NCBI GenBank assembly: GCA_024640745.1
Contig: JAHEEL010000119.1
Span: 1-7,286, forward strand
DNA length: 7,286 nt
From: Actinomycetes bacterium
GTDB taxonomy: Bacteria > Actinomycetota > Acidimicrobiia > Spongiisociales > UBA5794
Direction of reading: 5' to 3'
Positions within the stretch are counted from its first letter, which is position 1; the number at the start of each line of letters is the position of its first letter. A model generated the notes under the pieces. It saw only the letters and a program-made list of their open reading frames with translations, was not told the origin of the DNA and ran no database searches. The translations under genes and the position numbers were made by a program. Shown one piece after another: positions 1 through 5,876 of the stretch.

Positions 1-353
1 CGGTCGATCGGCTCCTCGCCTCCGACGAGGATCTCGAAATGGTGATCATCGCCGACCACGGGCCGGATTCCCACGCGCAGCACGCCAAGGAGGTTGCCGA
101 CTGGACGGATGATGAGCTCCTCGAACGGCTGGCCGTCCTGTCTGCCGTGCGGATGCCGCAGACGTGTGCCGAACGCGAGCCGGCTCGAACGACCGTCAAC
201 ACCATTCGACGGTCGGTGGGATGTGCCCTTGGCATCCAGCTCGACGACCTTCCCGACCGCAACTTCGTGGCTCCGGCGGCACAGGCGATCGATGAACCCA
301 TCGTGGACGTGACAGACCGGATGAACTCAATCTCCAGCCGAATCGGCCGATAG
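1..353 (+). CDS. C-terminal fragment of an LtaS-like sulfatase-superfamily membrane enzyme (paralogue 1 of 3)
   Basis: This open frame enters from the left edge (first whole codon at base 3) and ends at TAG 351-353, leaving 116 residues. It aligns without gaps of note to the C-termini of the two complete enzymes downstream. Shared features are the metal-binding DHG motif (fragment residues 18-20, in IADHGPDS), the WTDDELLERLAVLSAVRMP stretch, a TTVNTIRR motif, and two cysteines (C55, C74) at positions conserved in both paralogues. By family knowledge, DHG supplies an Asp and a His to the metal site of the alkaline phosphatase/sulfatase fold. The membrane segments, nucleophile and start lie outside the window, so nothing shows whether the full gene is intact. 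It is the first of a tandem set; the next enzyme's ATG lies 49 bp after its stop. Substrate unknown. Confidence 0.85.
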   Translation, partial: VDRLLASDEDLEMVIIADHGPDSHAQHAKEVADWTDDELLERLAVLSAVRMPQTCAEREPARTTVNTIRRSVGCALGIQLDDLPDRNFVAPAAQAIDEPIVDVTDRMNSISSRIGR

Positions 354-379
354 TGCTGTTCAGGCAACAGGGATCCGAA

Positions 380-406
380 GTGCTCGACACGACGAGTGTC
401 CGATGA
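380..406 (+). CDS. Putative eight-codon leader micro-ORF coupled to the next gene
   Basis: GTG at 380-382 opens eight codons (read as MLDTTSVR) closed by TGA at 404-406. The stop overlaps the enzyme start at 403 as ATGA. An SD-like AGGGA at 369-373 sits 6 nt before the GTG, whereas no SD precedes the ATG at 403. The same arrangement, same length and the same GTG-NTC-GAC opening occur before the paralogue at 2465. Inference: ribosomes load on the micro-ORF and reinitiate at the enzyme ATG. Translation is not proven; the similarity could also be residual homology left by the gene duplication. Confidence 0.35.
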   Translation: MLDTTSVR

Positions 407-2019
407 ACCGAGTCGAAAGCCGCGATCACGTATTCCGTGACGTGTCGGACGGTGAGGGCCTGGAGGCTGATGCCGAAGCGAGCCTTCCTGCCGCCGTCTG
501 GCTGGTTCCGCTCGCCTTCGTCGTCCTCATCCCGGGCCTCCTATCGCAGGCGATGCGCTCAATCCACTCAGCATCACTGCGGCTCGCGGTCCTGATCACG
601 GTGGTGATCATTGGCGTTGCCTTGCTCTTGTTCGCGCTGCTCTACCGATTCATTCTTGGACGGAGTGTCAAGCGATCTCTTGCGGTGACGACCGCCCTGG
701 TATTCGTTGGCTTCACCTGGATCTTCTGGACGGCCCTCGGCTCCGCCATGGCTCGGCCGTTTGGATTCCAGGCGATTGGGGACGTCGTAACCGTGCTGGT
801 GCCGATCTTGATCGTCTGGTTGGCCGCGCGGTACGGCGAACGCGACGGCTTTGCCACGACCGCGACCGGGATCGCGCTGGTGTCCGTGGTCTTGCTCGGT
901 ACGGTGGTTGTCCCGCGCTTCGCGTCGGCGCCGAGCGCGCCGGTCGCGGGCGAGTCCGGTGGGTTCCGCCCGACCACCATCCTGCTCGTCCTGGACGGGC
1001 ACGCACGTGCCGACGTGCTCGCCGCCGACTACGAATTCGACGGCTCGCAATTCACCCGCGAACTCGAAGCGCGGGGGTTTGTCGTGCGGCCCGACGCCGT
1101 CGCCAACTACGACTCAACGTACGCTTCGCTGTCCACGATGATGGCGTTGGACTACTCGTTCGATGTCGGCATGCGCGGCGAGGCGGACGAGGCTCGGATG
1201 CGCGAGCTGCTGTCCGGTGTGAGTCCGCTGGTCGGCGCCTACCGTGAGGCCGGCTACACGATCACGCAGTTCGAGAACGCCTGGGCGGGTTCGCTCTGCA
1301 GTCCGTGGGTCGACGAATGCGTTCGCCCCGGTTCTGCTCGGTCGATCCTCTGGACGGTCGGGCAACTCACTCCGGTGGCTCCGGTTATCCGGTCGTTGGT
1401 CGGGCACCCGTTCACCTCGATCGGATTGCAGGTGATTCGTGACCTTCCTGGCCGCCTCAGCAACGATGGATCCCCGCAGCTCATCGTGGCGCACGCAACG
1501 GTTCCGCACGCGCCCGCCCAACTCGACGCATCGTGCAGCATCAATCCCCAGAATTCCGGCTCGGCGCTCCACCTCGTTGATCCTGGTGACACGCGTGAGC
1601 GAATCGCTGCGGCACGAGCTCGCTACGTTGGCCAGGTCCAATGCGTCGACCGAGAGGTGCTCGCCGCTATCGACCGAATGCTGGAGGTGGACCCGGGCCT
1701 GGCCATCGTGGTGGTCGCGGATCACGGACCCGACTCGCGCGGAACGATGAGAACCGACTTCAGCGAGCGGACCGACGGCGCGCTGGTCGAGCGCTTGTCG
1801 GTGCTCTCGGCGATGCGGCTGCCGCCGGAGTGCCCACAGGACGGCCCGGCGTTCACCACCGTCAATACGATTCGTCGGCTCGTTTCGTGTTCGCTCGGTG
1901 TCAGTTTCCCGGCGATTCCCGATCGAGTGTTCTCAGCTCCCCGGGAGGAGCTCACCGGTGGTTCGTTCGTGGAAGTATCTGATCGCTTGGGCTCAACTTT
2001 TGCGGCTGCAGGCCGATAG
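403..2019 (+). CDS. LtaS-like membrane-anchored sulfatase/alkaline phosphatase superfamily enzyme (paralogue 2 of 3)
   Basis: A 538-residue protein with five hydrophobic helices (about 30-50, 59-83, 91-113, 124-143, 150-170) followed by a soluble domain (about 190-538). Basic residues in the loops after helices 2 and 4 (RFILGRSVKR, ARYGER) place those loops inside, so the catalytic domain faces outward as in LtaS. Catalytic signals in order: LDGHAR with probable metal ligand D198; NYDSTY with T239 as the likely nucleophile; HATVPHAP with H364 and H369; and DHG at 440-442. There are exactly six cysteines (299, 306, 378, 414, 477, 496), all in the outer domain and all conserved in the paralogue at 2465, suggesting three disulfides. 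The family transfers or hydrolyses phospho- or sulfo-esters on envelope lipids or glycans; which one here is unknown. ATG 403 has no SD of its own and overlaps the stop of a micro-ORF. A YLDPG small-protein gene follows 26 bp after the stop. Confidence 0.88.
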   Translation: MNRVESRDHVFRDVSDGEGLEADAEASLPAAVWLVPLAFVVLIPGLLSQAMRSIHSASLRLAVLITVVIIGVALLLFALLYRFILGRSVKRSLAVTTALVFVGFTWIFWTALGSAMARPFGFQAIGDVVTVLVPILIVWLAARYGERDGFATTATGIALVSVVLLGTVVVPRFASAPSAPVAGESGGFRPTTILLVLDGHARADVLAADYEFDGSQFTRELEARGFVVRPDAVANYDSTYASLSTMMALDYSFDVGMRGEADEARMRELLSGVSPLVGAYREAGYTITQFENAWAGSLCSPWVDECVRPGSARSILWTVGQLTPVAPVIRSLVGHPFTSIGLQVIRDLPGRLSNDGSPQLIVAHATVPHAPAQLDASCSINPQNSGSALHLVDPGDTRERIAAARARYVGQVQCVDREVLAAIDRMLEVDPGLAIVVVADHGPDSRGTMRTDFSERTDGALVERLSVLSAMRLPPECPQDGPAFTTVNTIRRLVSCSLGVSFPAIPDRVFSAPREELTGGSFVEVSDRLGSTFAAAGR

Positions 2020-2045
2020 AGACCTAGCAGCTCGAAAGGGACCCT

Positions 2046-2231
2046 GTGACAGAACCGATCTTCGCGTACCTCGATCCTGGCTCGACGGCCACGATCCTTC
2101 AGCTCACCATCGCGGGCACGGCTGGCATCGCCGCCATCTTCAAGCTCAAGTGGAACAGCATCAAGGGATTCTTCGCCTCGCGCTCCAGCGCAGCCGACGA
2201 GCCCGAGAATGTGACCGATTCGGTTTCCTGA
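2046..2231 (+). CDS. Small YLDPG-motif membrane protein
   Basis: A 61-residue protein starting at GTG 2046 with a good SD (GAAAGGGA, 2034-2041) 4 nt before it. The N-terminus carries FAYLDPGST at residues 7-14. One hydrophobic helix follows (about 16-33, with LQLTIAGTAGIAAIF). Next comes a basic, aromatic patch (KLKWNSIKGFF) and a polar acidic tail. Small proteins with a YLDPG(T/S)GS start, one helix and a basic/aromatic end are familiar uncharacterised bacterial proteins; I recall them near envelope-polysaccharide and sulfatase-like genes, but could not check this. It lies 26 bp after one LtaS-like enzyme and 233 bp before the next, so it is probably co-transcribed with the upstream enzyme. 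A role as a membrane partner of these enzymes is inference. No second copy follows the 2465 paralogue. Confidence 0.75.
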   Translation: MTEPIFAYLDPGSTATILQLTIAGTAGIAAIFKLKWNSIKGFFASRSSAADEPENVTDSVS

Positions 2232-2379
2232 TCACGTCCGGGGACAGCGGGGGGCCATCGTCCCGGCGCGTCCCAGGTCGGGATGGACCGAGAGGAGGGC
2301 ATCTTCCACCAATGGCCGTGCTCTGTGCGGCCCGTCGCGTGCGATGTGCACTTCCTTAGGCGGTCACCGGGAGGCGTGA

Positions 2380-2390
2380 AGGTCTGACCT
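2380..2390. promoter_or_regulatory. Palindrome in the 2232-2464 intergenic gap, possible operator
   Basis: AGGTC-T-GACCT is a perfect inverted repeat with 5-bp arms and a one-base centre. GGTCACC at 2362-2368 nearby contains the same GGTC half-site. Downstream, CGATAT occurs twice in a 9-bp period (2402-2407 and 2411-2416) in a locally AT-rich patch with TATACA (2414-2419), a possible -10 box lacking a matching -35. The 233-bp gap is the largest in the paralogue array and is the likely place for a separate promoter for the gene at 2465. Short palindromes arise by chance in GC-rich DNA, so this is tentative. No recognisable gene other than the micro-ORF at its end lies in the gap. Confidence 0.2.
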
Positions 2391-2441
2391 CAATCCCTCT
2401 TCGATATGGCCGATATACAAGCCAGACGAGAGAGGCATCCC

Positions 2442-2468
2442 GTGGTCGACGTAGCAATCAGATCATGA
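2442..2468 (+). CDS. Putative eight-codon leader micro-ORF coupled to the next gene (second copy)
   Basis: GTG at 2442-2444 opens eight codons (read as MVDVAIRS) ending in TGA 2466-2468, which overlaps the ATG at 2465 as ATGA. A purine-rich SD (GAGAGAGG, 2428-2435) lies 6 nt before the GTG; the ATG itself has none in range. Length, overlap geometry, SD spacing and the GTG-NTC-GAC opening match the micro-ORF at 380-406. No in-frame start for the enzyme exists upstream to at least base 2399, so the ATG at 2465 is the most upstream plausible one. Translation of the micro-ORF is inferred. Confidence 0.38.
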   Translation: MVDVAIRS

Positions 2469-4078
2469 GTCAGGCAGTGCTCCCGGATGCCGTTGTCGAC
2501 GCGCAGGGGAGCGAATCACCGCCGACCGAGAAGCGCCTTCCGGTGGCAGCGTGGGCGATTCCCCTTGTTGCCTTCTCCCTGATTCCGAGCGCTGCAGCGC
2601 AGGCATTCGATGGCCAGATCCATGCGTTCCGGGTCCCGATGTACCTTGCCGGCACGACGATCGTGCTCGTCGTCGCGCTCCTCACCACGGCGTTTCTGTA
2701 CTTCGTGGTGTTCCCGAAGGACGTCCGTCGATCGGCGGGCACCGGAGCGGTGCTCACATTCGTGTTCTTCACCTGGCCCATATGGCTCCTCCTCGGCCAG
2801 GCGGTGCGACAGGTTGTGGACGTCGGATTCGTTGCCGACGTCGCCACGGTCGGCTACGTCGCGGTGTTGATCTGGCTCACGGCCCGTCTGGCGGCGAACG
2901 ATGCCTTTGTCGGCGTGGTGACGCTGGTCGCGGTTGCCATCCTCGTTGCCCTGGCTGTCTTGTTCGCACCGCGCCTCGTACTCGGCGCCGCGGCCTCGGC
3001 CGGCCCGCAGGGAGCGGTCGATCGTCCCGATGTGGTCGTCCTCGTGCTCGACGGACACGCCCGCGACGACGTGCTCGCCCGTGACTACGCGACCGACGGC
3101 TCGTTGCTGGTCGCGGGGCTCCGGGAGCGGGGGTTCGTCGTTGGCGAAGACGCGCTGAGCAACTACAACATGACGTACGCCTCGCTCGCGACGGTGCAGG
3201 CCCTGGACTACTCGTTCCCGGAAGGCGTTCGGAGCGACGCGAACCTCAACCGTATGCGCTCGCTGCTTTCCGGCGACAGCCCCCTGATTCGCTCATTCGA
3301 CGAAGCCGGCTACTCGGTCACCCTGCTGGAGAGTGCTTGGTGGGGATCCAACTGCGGACCGTGGATCGATGAATGCCATCGAACCGGGCTGCTTCGCCGA
3401 GCCGCGTGGTCGCTCGGTGAGGTTTCGCCGCTTGCCGCAATTCAGCGGTTCGTCGTACCCCACCCATTCGTTGTGGTGGGCCTTCAGCATCTGGACGAGC
3501 TCGGGGAGCTGCTCGATGGAGCATCCTCGACGCCACAACTGGTGTTCGCACACGTCACGATCCCGCATCCTCCGCTCGAACTGAATGCTGCATGCGAAGT
3601 CGTCGTGGAATCCGATCGCGCCGAGATGATCCCTCGCGATGCCACCGACGACGCCGGCGCCGGGATGATCGATCGCGAGCGCTACCGGGAGCAGCTGCAG
3701 TGCGTCGACGCGCGGGCACTCGCGGCCATCGACCGGCTGGTCGCGGCATCGGACGATGTGGCGATGCTGGTGATGAGCGATCACGGGCCGGCTTCGCGGG
3801 CACAGGCGCTGTCCACCGTCGATGGCTGGACGGACGACGCGCTCGTCGAGCAGTTCGCCGTGTTGTCGGCGGCCCGGGTGCCGGAGGCGTGCGAGTCCTT
3901 CGAGATGGGACGCACGTCCGTGAACACGACGCGGAGCTTCCTGAATTGCGTCCTTGGAACCGAGCTCCCCGAACTGCCCGACCGGAGCTACGCAGTGCCC
4001 CACGAGAACGTCCTGGAAGGTGCGGTTCTCGATGTGACGGAGCGGCTGTTCGCCGCCGATCCCGGATTCGGTGGCTAG
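2465..4078 (+). CDS. LtaS-like membrane-anchored sulfatase/alkaline phosphatase superfamily enzyme (paralogue 3 of 3)
   Basis: A 537-residue paralogue of the 403-2019 product with the same plan: five hydrophobic helices (about 26-46, 58-82, 92-112, 122-142, 147-168), inside loops with basic residues (FPKDVRRS), then an outward-facing catalytic domain. Visible active-site elements are LDGHAR (D196), NYNMTY (T237, probable nucleophile), HVTIPHPP (H363, H368) and DHG (439-441). All six cysteines (297, 304, 377, 413, 476, 495) match those of the paralogue, including the C-G/S-PW-V/I-DEC motif and the cysteine after TSVNTTR. The helix-3 signature FTWPIW matches FTWIFW in the other copy. Likely role: transfer or hydrolysis of a phospho- or sulfo-ester group on a cell-envelope molecule; the substrate is unknown. 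It is separated by 233 bp from the upstream small gene and may have its own promoter. ATG 2465 overlaps a micro-ORF stop and has no SD of its own. Confidence 0.88.
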   Translation: MSQAVLPDAVVDAQGSESPPTEKRLPVAAWAIPLVAFSLIPSAAAQAFDGQIHAFRVPMYLAGTTIVLVVALLTTAFLYFVVFPKDVRRSAGTGAVLTFVFFTWPIWLLLGQAVRQVVDVGFVADVATVGYVAVLIWLTARLAANDAFVGVVTLVAVAILVALAVLFAPRLVLGAAASAGPQGAVDRPDVVVLVLDGHARDDVLARDYATDGSLLVAGLRERGFVVGEDALSNYNMTYASLATVQALDYSFPEGVRSDANLNRMRSLLSGDSPLIRSFDEAGYSVTLLESAWWGSNCGPWIDECHRTGLLRRAAWSLGEVSPLAAIQRFVVPHPFVVVGLQHLDELGELLDGASSTPQLVFAHVTIPHPPLELNAACEVVVESDRAEMIPRDATDDAGAGMIDRERYREQLQCVDARALAAIDRLVAASDDVAMLVMSDHGPASRAQALSTVDGWTDDALVEQFAVLSAARVPEACESFEMGRTSVNTTRSFLNCVLGTELPELPDRSYAVPHENVLEGAVLDVTERLFAADPGFGG

Positions 4079-4141
4079 CTCCAGGATCGCAGATCGTGCC
4101 GCCGTGAAGCGATGCGTCGACGAGCGAACCAGATCCGATGA

Positions 4142-4157
4142 CGAGCCGCGTGGCTCG
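4142..4157 (+). terminator. Hairpin after the paralogue array, possible terminator
   Basis: CGAGCC-GCGT-GGCTCG forms a perfect 6-bp GC-rich stem with a 4-base loop, 64 bp after the stop of the enzyme gene and 54 bp before glyA. A second weaker repeat, CTGGC (4171-4175) with GCCAG (4183-4187), follows. There is no T-run, so it is not a classical intrinsic terminator, though such tracts are often weak in high-GC actinobacteria. It could equally be chance. Confidence 0.25.
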
Positions 4158-4166
4158 CTGGTGGGC

Positions 4167-4172
4167 TAATCT
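4167..4172 (+). promoter_or_regulatory. Possible -10 box of a glyA promoter
   Basis: TAATCT fits the TANNNT actinobacterial -10 pattern and lies 45 bp before the glyA ATG, downstream of the 4142-4157 hairpin. No convincing -35 element is seen about 17 bp upstream (AGCCGC there). Transcription would begin near 4179, within the weak CTGGC/GCCAG repeat. Confidence 0.25.
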
Positions 4173-4189
4173 GGCGCGTCAAGCCAGCT

Positions 4190-4197
4190 AAGGGGGG
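4190..4197 (+). promoter_or_regulatory. glyA Shine-Dalgarno with unusual spacing
   Basis: AAGGGGGG at 4190-4197 is the only SD-like tract upstream of glyA. It ends 14 nt before the ATG at 4212, longer than the usual 5-10 nt. An in-frame ATC at 4203 lies 5 nt after it, the ideal distance, and the codons between (ATC ACT GAC) are open. ATG 4212 is kept as the annotated start because ATC starts are very rare. Confidence 0.5.
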
Positions 4198-4211
4198 CTT
4201 CCATCACTGAC

Positions 4212-5474
4212 ATGTCGCCGCTGCCGGATGTCGATCCGGTACTTGCGGGTCTCCTCGAGAAGGAGGCCGACCGCCAGCGGAGCCACATTCACCTGATCGC
4301 TTCGGAGAACACCGCCGATTACTCGATGCTGCAGGCCGTTGGGTCCGTGCTCACCAACAAGTACTCCGAGGGCTACCCCGGCCGTCGCTACTACGAGGGT
4401 TGCGAGGTCATCGACGCCGTCGAAAGTCTCGCCATCGAGCGCGCCAAGGCCCTGTTCGGCGCCGAGCACGCCAACGTCCAAGCGCATTCCGGTTCGCAGG
4501 CCAACATGGCCGCGTACCTGGCGGTGCTCGAACCGGGTGACACCATCCTCGGCATGCGGCTCGACCAGGGCGGTCATCTCACCCATGGATCTCCGGTGAG
4601 CTTCTCAGGTCACCTCTTCAACATCGTCGCGTACGGCGTCGACCCGGAAACCGAGTTCATCGACATGGACGAACTCCGCAAGCTTGCGATCGAGCACCGT
4701 CCGAAGATGATCGTCGCCGGCTACTCGGCCTACTCACAGATTCCGGATTGGGCGGGATTCCGAGCGGTCGCCGACGAGGTCGGCGCGATCCTGCTCGCCG
4801 ATATGGCGCACATCACGGGTCTTGTTGCCGGTCGCGTCCATCCGAGTCCGGTGCCGTATGCCGACATCGTCACCGCAACCACCCACAAGTCGCTGCGCGG
4901 ACCGCGCGGCGGACTGATCCTCTGCACCGAGGAGTACGCGAAGGCGATGGACAAGGGTGTGTTCCCCTATGGCCAGGGCGGTCCGTTCAACCAACAGATT
5001 GCGGGCAAGGCCCTGGCGTTCAAGAGGGCGTCGGAACCGGCGTTCGCCGACTACGCGTCTCAGATCGTCCGGAACGCGAAGGTGCTGGCCGACACGATGA
5101 TCGCCGACGGCGCCAGGGTCGTTTCCGGTGGCACCGAGAACCACATGTTCCTGGTGGATACGTCGAGTATCGACCCGGAGCTGACCGGTAAGGAAGCGGC
5201 GACGTTCTTGGACCACATGGGGATCACGCTGAACAGGAATTCGATCCCGTTCGACGCTCGATCGCCGTTCGTTACTTCCGGCATCCGTATCGGGACGCCC
5301 GCCGTTACGACCGTCGGCATGAAGCAGGAGCAGATGCTGATCCTCGGCAACGCCATCGTGGAGCTCCTCCGCCGGCGTAGCGACGCCTACGCGGTGGCGA
5401 CGATCAAGGAAGCGGTCGACGAGCTCATCGAAGCCTTCCCCGCCTACCCCCAGAATTTCCCAGGCTACGCATAG
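4212..5474 (+). CDS. glyA: Serine hydroxymethyltransferase
   Basis: A 420-residue cytosolic PLP enzyme that interconverts serine plus tetrahydrofolate with glycine plus 5,10-methylenetetrahydrofolate, the main source of one-carbon units. Length matches the bacterial family (about 415-430). Visible family signals are LIASEN (28-33, active-site E32), GYPGRRYYEG (55-64), HSGSQAN (92-98), DQGGHLTHGSP (118-128, PLP-stacking H122), DMAH (197-200, with the Asp that contacts the PLP ring nitrogen), TTHKSLRGPRGG (223-234) with the Schiff-base lysine K226, and IRIGTPA (358-364) with carboxylate-binding R359. Two places look less usual: Ser rather than the common Thr after the PLP lysine, and FPYGQGGPF rather than the frequent FPG-x-QGGP. 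All catalytic residues I can identify are present, so it should be active. It sits between the enzyme array and the ATP synthase operon. ATG 4212 is preceded by a rather distant SD. Confidence 0.97.
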   Translation: MSPLPDVDPVLAGLLEKEADRQRSHIHLIASENTADYSMLQAVGSVLTNKYSEGYPGRRYYEGCEVIDAVESLAIERAKALFGAEHANVQAHSGSQANMAAYLAVLEPGDTILGMRLDQGGHLTHGSPVSFSGHLFNIVAYGVDPETEFIDMDELRKLAIEHRPKMIVAGYSAYSQIPDWAGFRAVADEVGAILLADMAHITGLVAGRVHPSPVPYADIVTATTHKSLRGPRGGLILCTEEYAKAMDKGVFPYGQGGPFNQQIAGKALAFKRASEPAFADYASQIVRNAKVLADTMIADGARVVSGGTENHMFLVDTSSIDPELTGKEAATFLDHMGITLNRNSIPFDARSPFVTSGIRIGTPAVTTVGMKQEQMLILGNAIVELLRRRSDAYAVATIKEAVDELIEAFPAYPQNFPGYA

Positions 5475-5536
5475 CCCGAATTCCCCCGGATCCCACCAAC
5501 CTGGGTACGCGAAATGGGGGTGTGGGGCGGCTCAGT

Positions 5537-5565
5537 TTCACTACCGGGTTGGCGGGCGGTAGCCT
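5537..5565 (+). promoter_or_regulatory. Probable promoter of the ATP synthase operon
   Basis: TTCACT (5537-5542) matches TTGACA at four of six positions and is followed after 17 bp by TAGCCT (5560-5565), which fits the TANNNT -10 pattern. It lies in the 150-bp gap between glyA and the first atp gene. Transcription would start near 5572, giving a leader of roughly 53 nt. This placement also argues against starting the first atp gene at the upstream ATG 5514, which would precede the promoter. Confidence 0.45.
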
Positions 5566-5579
5566 CTGGGACGGCAAGC

Positions 5580-5600
5580 GGGGTCGTCGTGCGAGACCCC
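5580..5600 (+). promoter_or_regulatory. Hairpin in the predicted atp mRNA leader
   Basis: GGGGTC (5580-5585) and GACCCC (5595-5600) form a perfect 6-bp stem around a 9-base loop. An alternative pairing, CGTCG (5585-5589) with CGACG (5604-5608), would partly disrupt it. It lies between the predicted transcription start and the SD-like GGGAG (5610-5614). It might be an attenuator or stability element, or a weak glyA terminator without a T-run; neither is shown. Confidence 0.25.
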
Positions 5601-5624
5601 CGGCGACGTGGGAGACACCTGGAG

Positions 5625-5876
5625 ATGGACGGCGCGAGGAGTCGAGGTATTCCGCCGAAGGATGCCATCACCGGTGGGTTCTCCGACGGAGCCGACTTCT
5701 TCACCTACATCCTTGCCGGCCTCCTCATCGGCCTCCTCCTCGATCGGTTGACCGGATGGAGCCCGGTCCTCACGATCACCTGGTCACTCATGGGTATCGG
5801 CGTGGGCTCGTGGCGGATGTGGGTCCGTTCAAGATCGATTGAGGACGACGCCGAGGGAATCAGCCATGGCGTCTGA
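5625..5876 (+). CDS. atpZ: AtpZ-like ATP synthase accessory membrane protein
   Basis: An 83-residue protein with two predicted helices (about 25-42, FFTYILAGLLIGLLLD; and 47-66, SPVLTITWSLMGIGVGSW), a short Gly/Asp-containing turn between them (DRLTGWSP) and charged ends. This is the layout of the small AtpZ/ATPase_gene1 family encoded at the head of many F1F0 ATP synthase operons. Family members are linked to assembly or divalent-cation handling with AtpI; the role here is by family and position. ATG 5625 is chosen over the longer frame from ATG 5514 because the extra 37 residues are arginine-rich and unlike the family, and a promoter lies within them. GGGAG at 5610-5614, 10 nt upstream, may serve as SD. 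The gene end overlaps the next start by 11 bp, suggesting translational coupling. Confidence 0.7.
   Translation: MDGARSRGIPPKDAITGGFSDGADFFTYILAGLLIGLLLDRLTGWSPVLTITWSLMGIGVGSWRMWVRSRSIEDDAEGISHGV

Noticed and set aside
2269..2285. Imperfect hairpin CGTCCC/GGGATG after the YLDPG gene, considered as a terminator
   Set aside because: Only a 6-bp stem including a G-T pair, with no T-run; too weak to call in GC-rich DNA.
1898..2359. 153-codon plus-strand frame overlapping the end of the second enzyme and the YLDPG gene
   Set aside because: Arg/Ser-rich shadow composition with no family signal, and it conflicts with two better supported genes.
3293..4003. Minus-strand open frame of 236 codons opposite the third enzyme
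   Set aside because: No recognisable domain or SD, and composition is that of an antisense shadow of the plus-strand gene.
5483..5520. C-run/G-run pairing with an inner CCCA/TGGG stem after glyA, considered as a terminator
   Set aside because: The stems are short and separated by unequal unpaired stretches, and no T-run follows.
5514..5624. 37-residue N-terminal extension of the AtpZ-like protein from ATG 5514
   Set aside because: The extension is Gly/Arg-rich, unlike the family, has no SD, and contains the probable operon promoter; ATG 5625 gives the usual short protein.
5839..5865. TTG start for the AtpI-like gene
   Set aside because: ATG 5866 has a well-placed GAGGGA SD, while the TTG has none and would add only nine polar residues.
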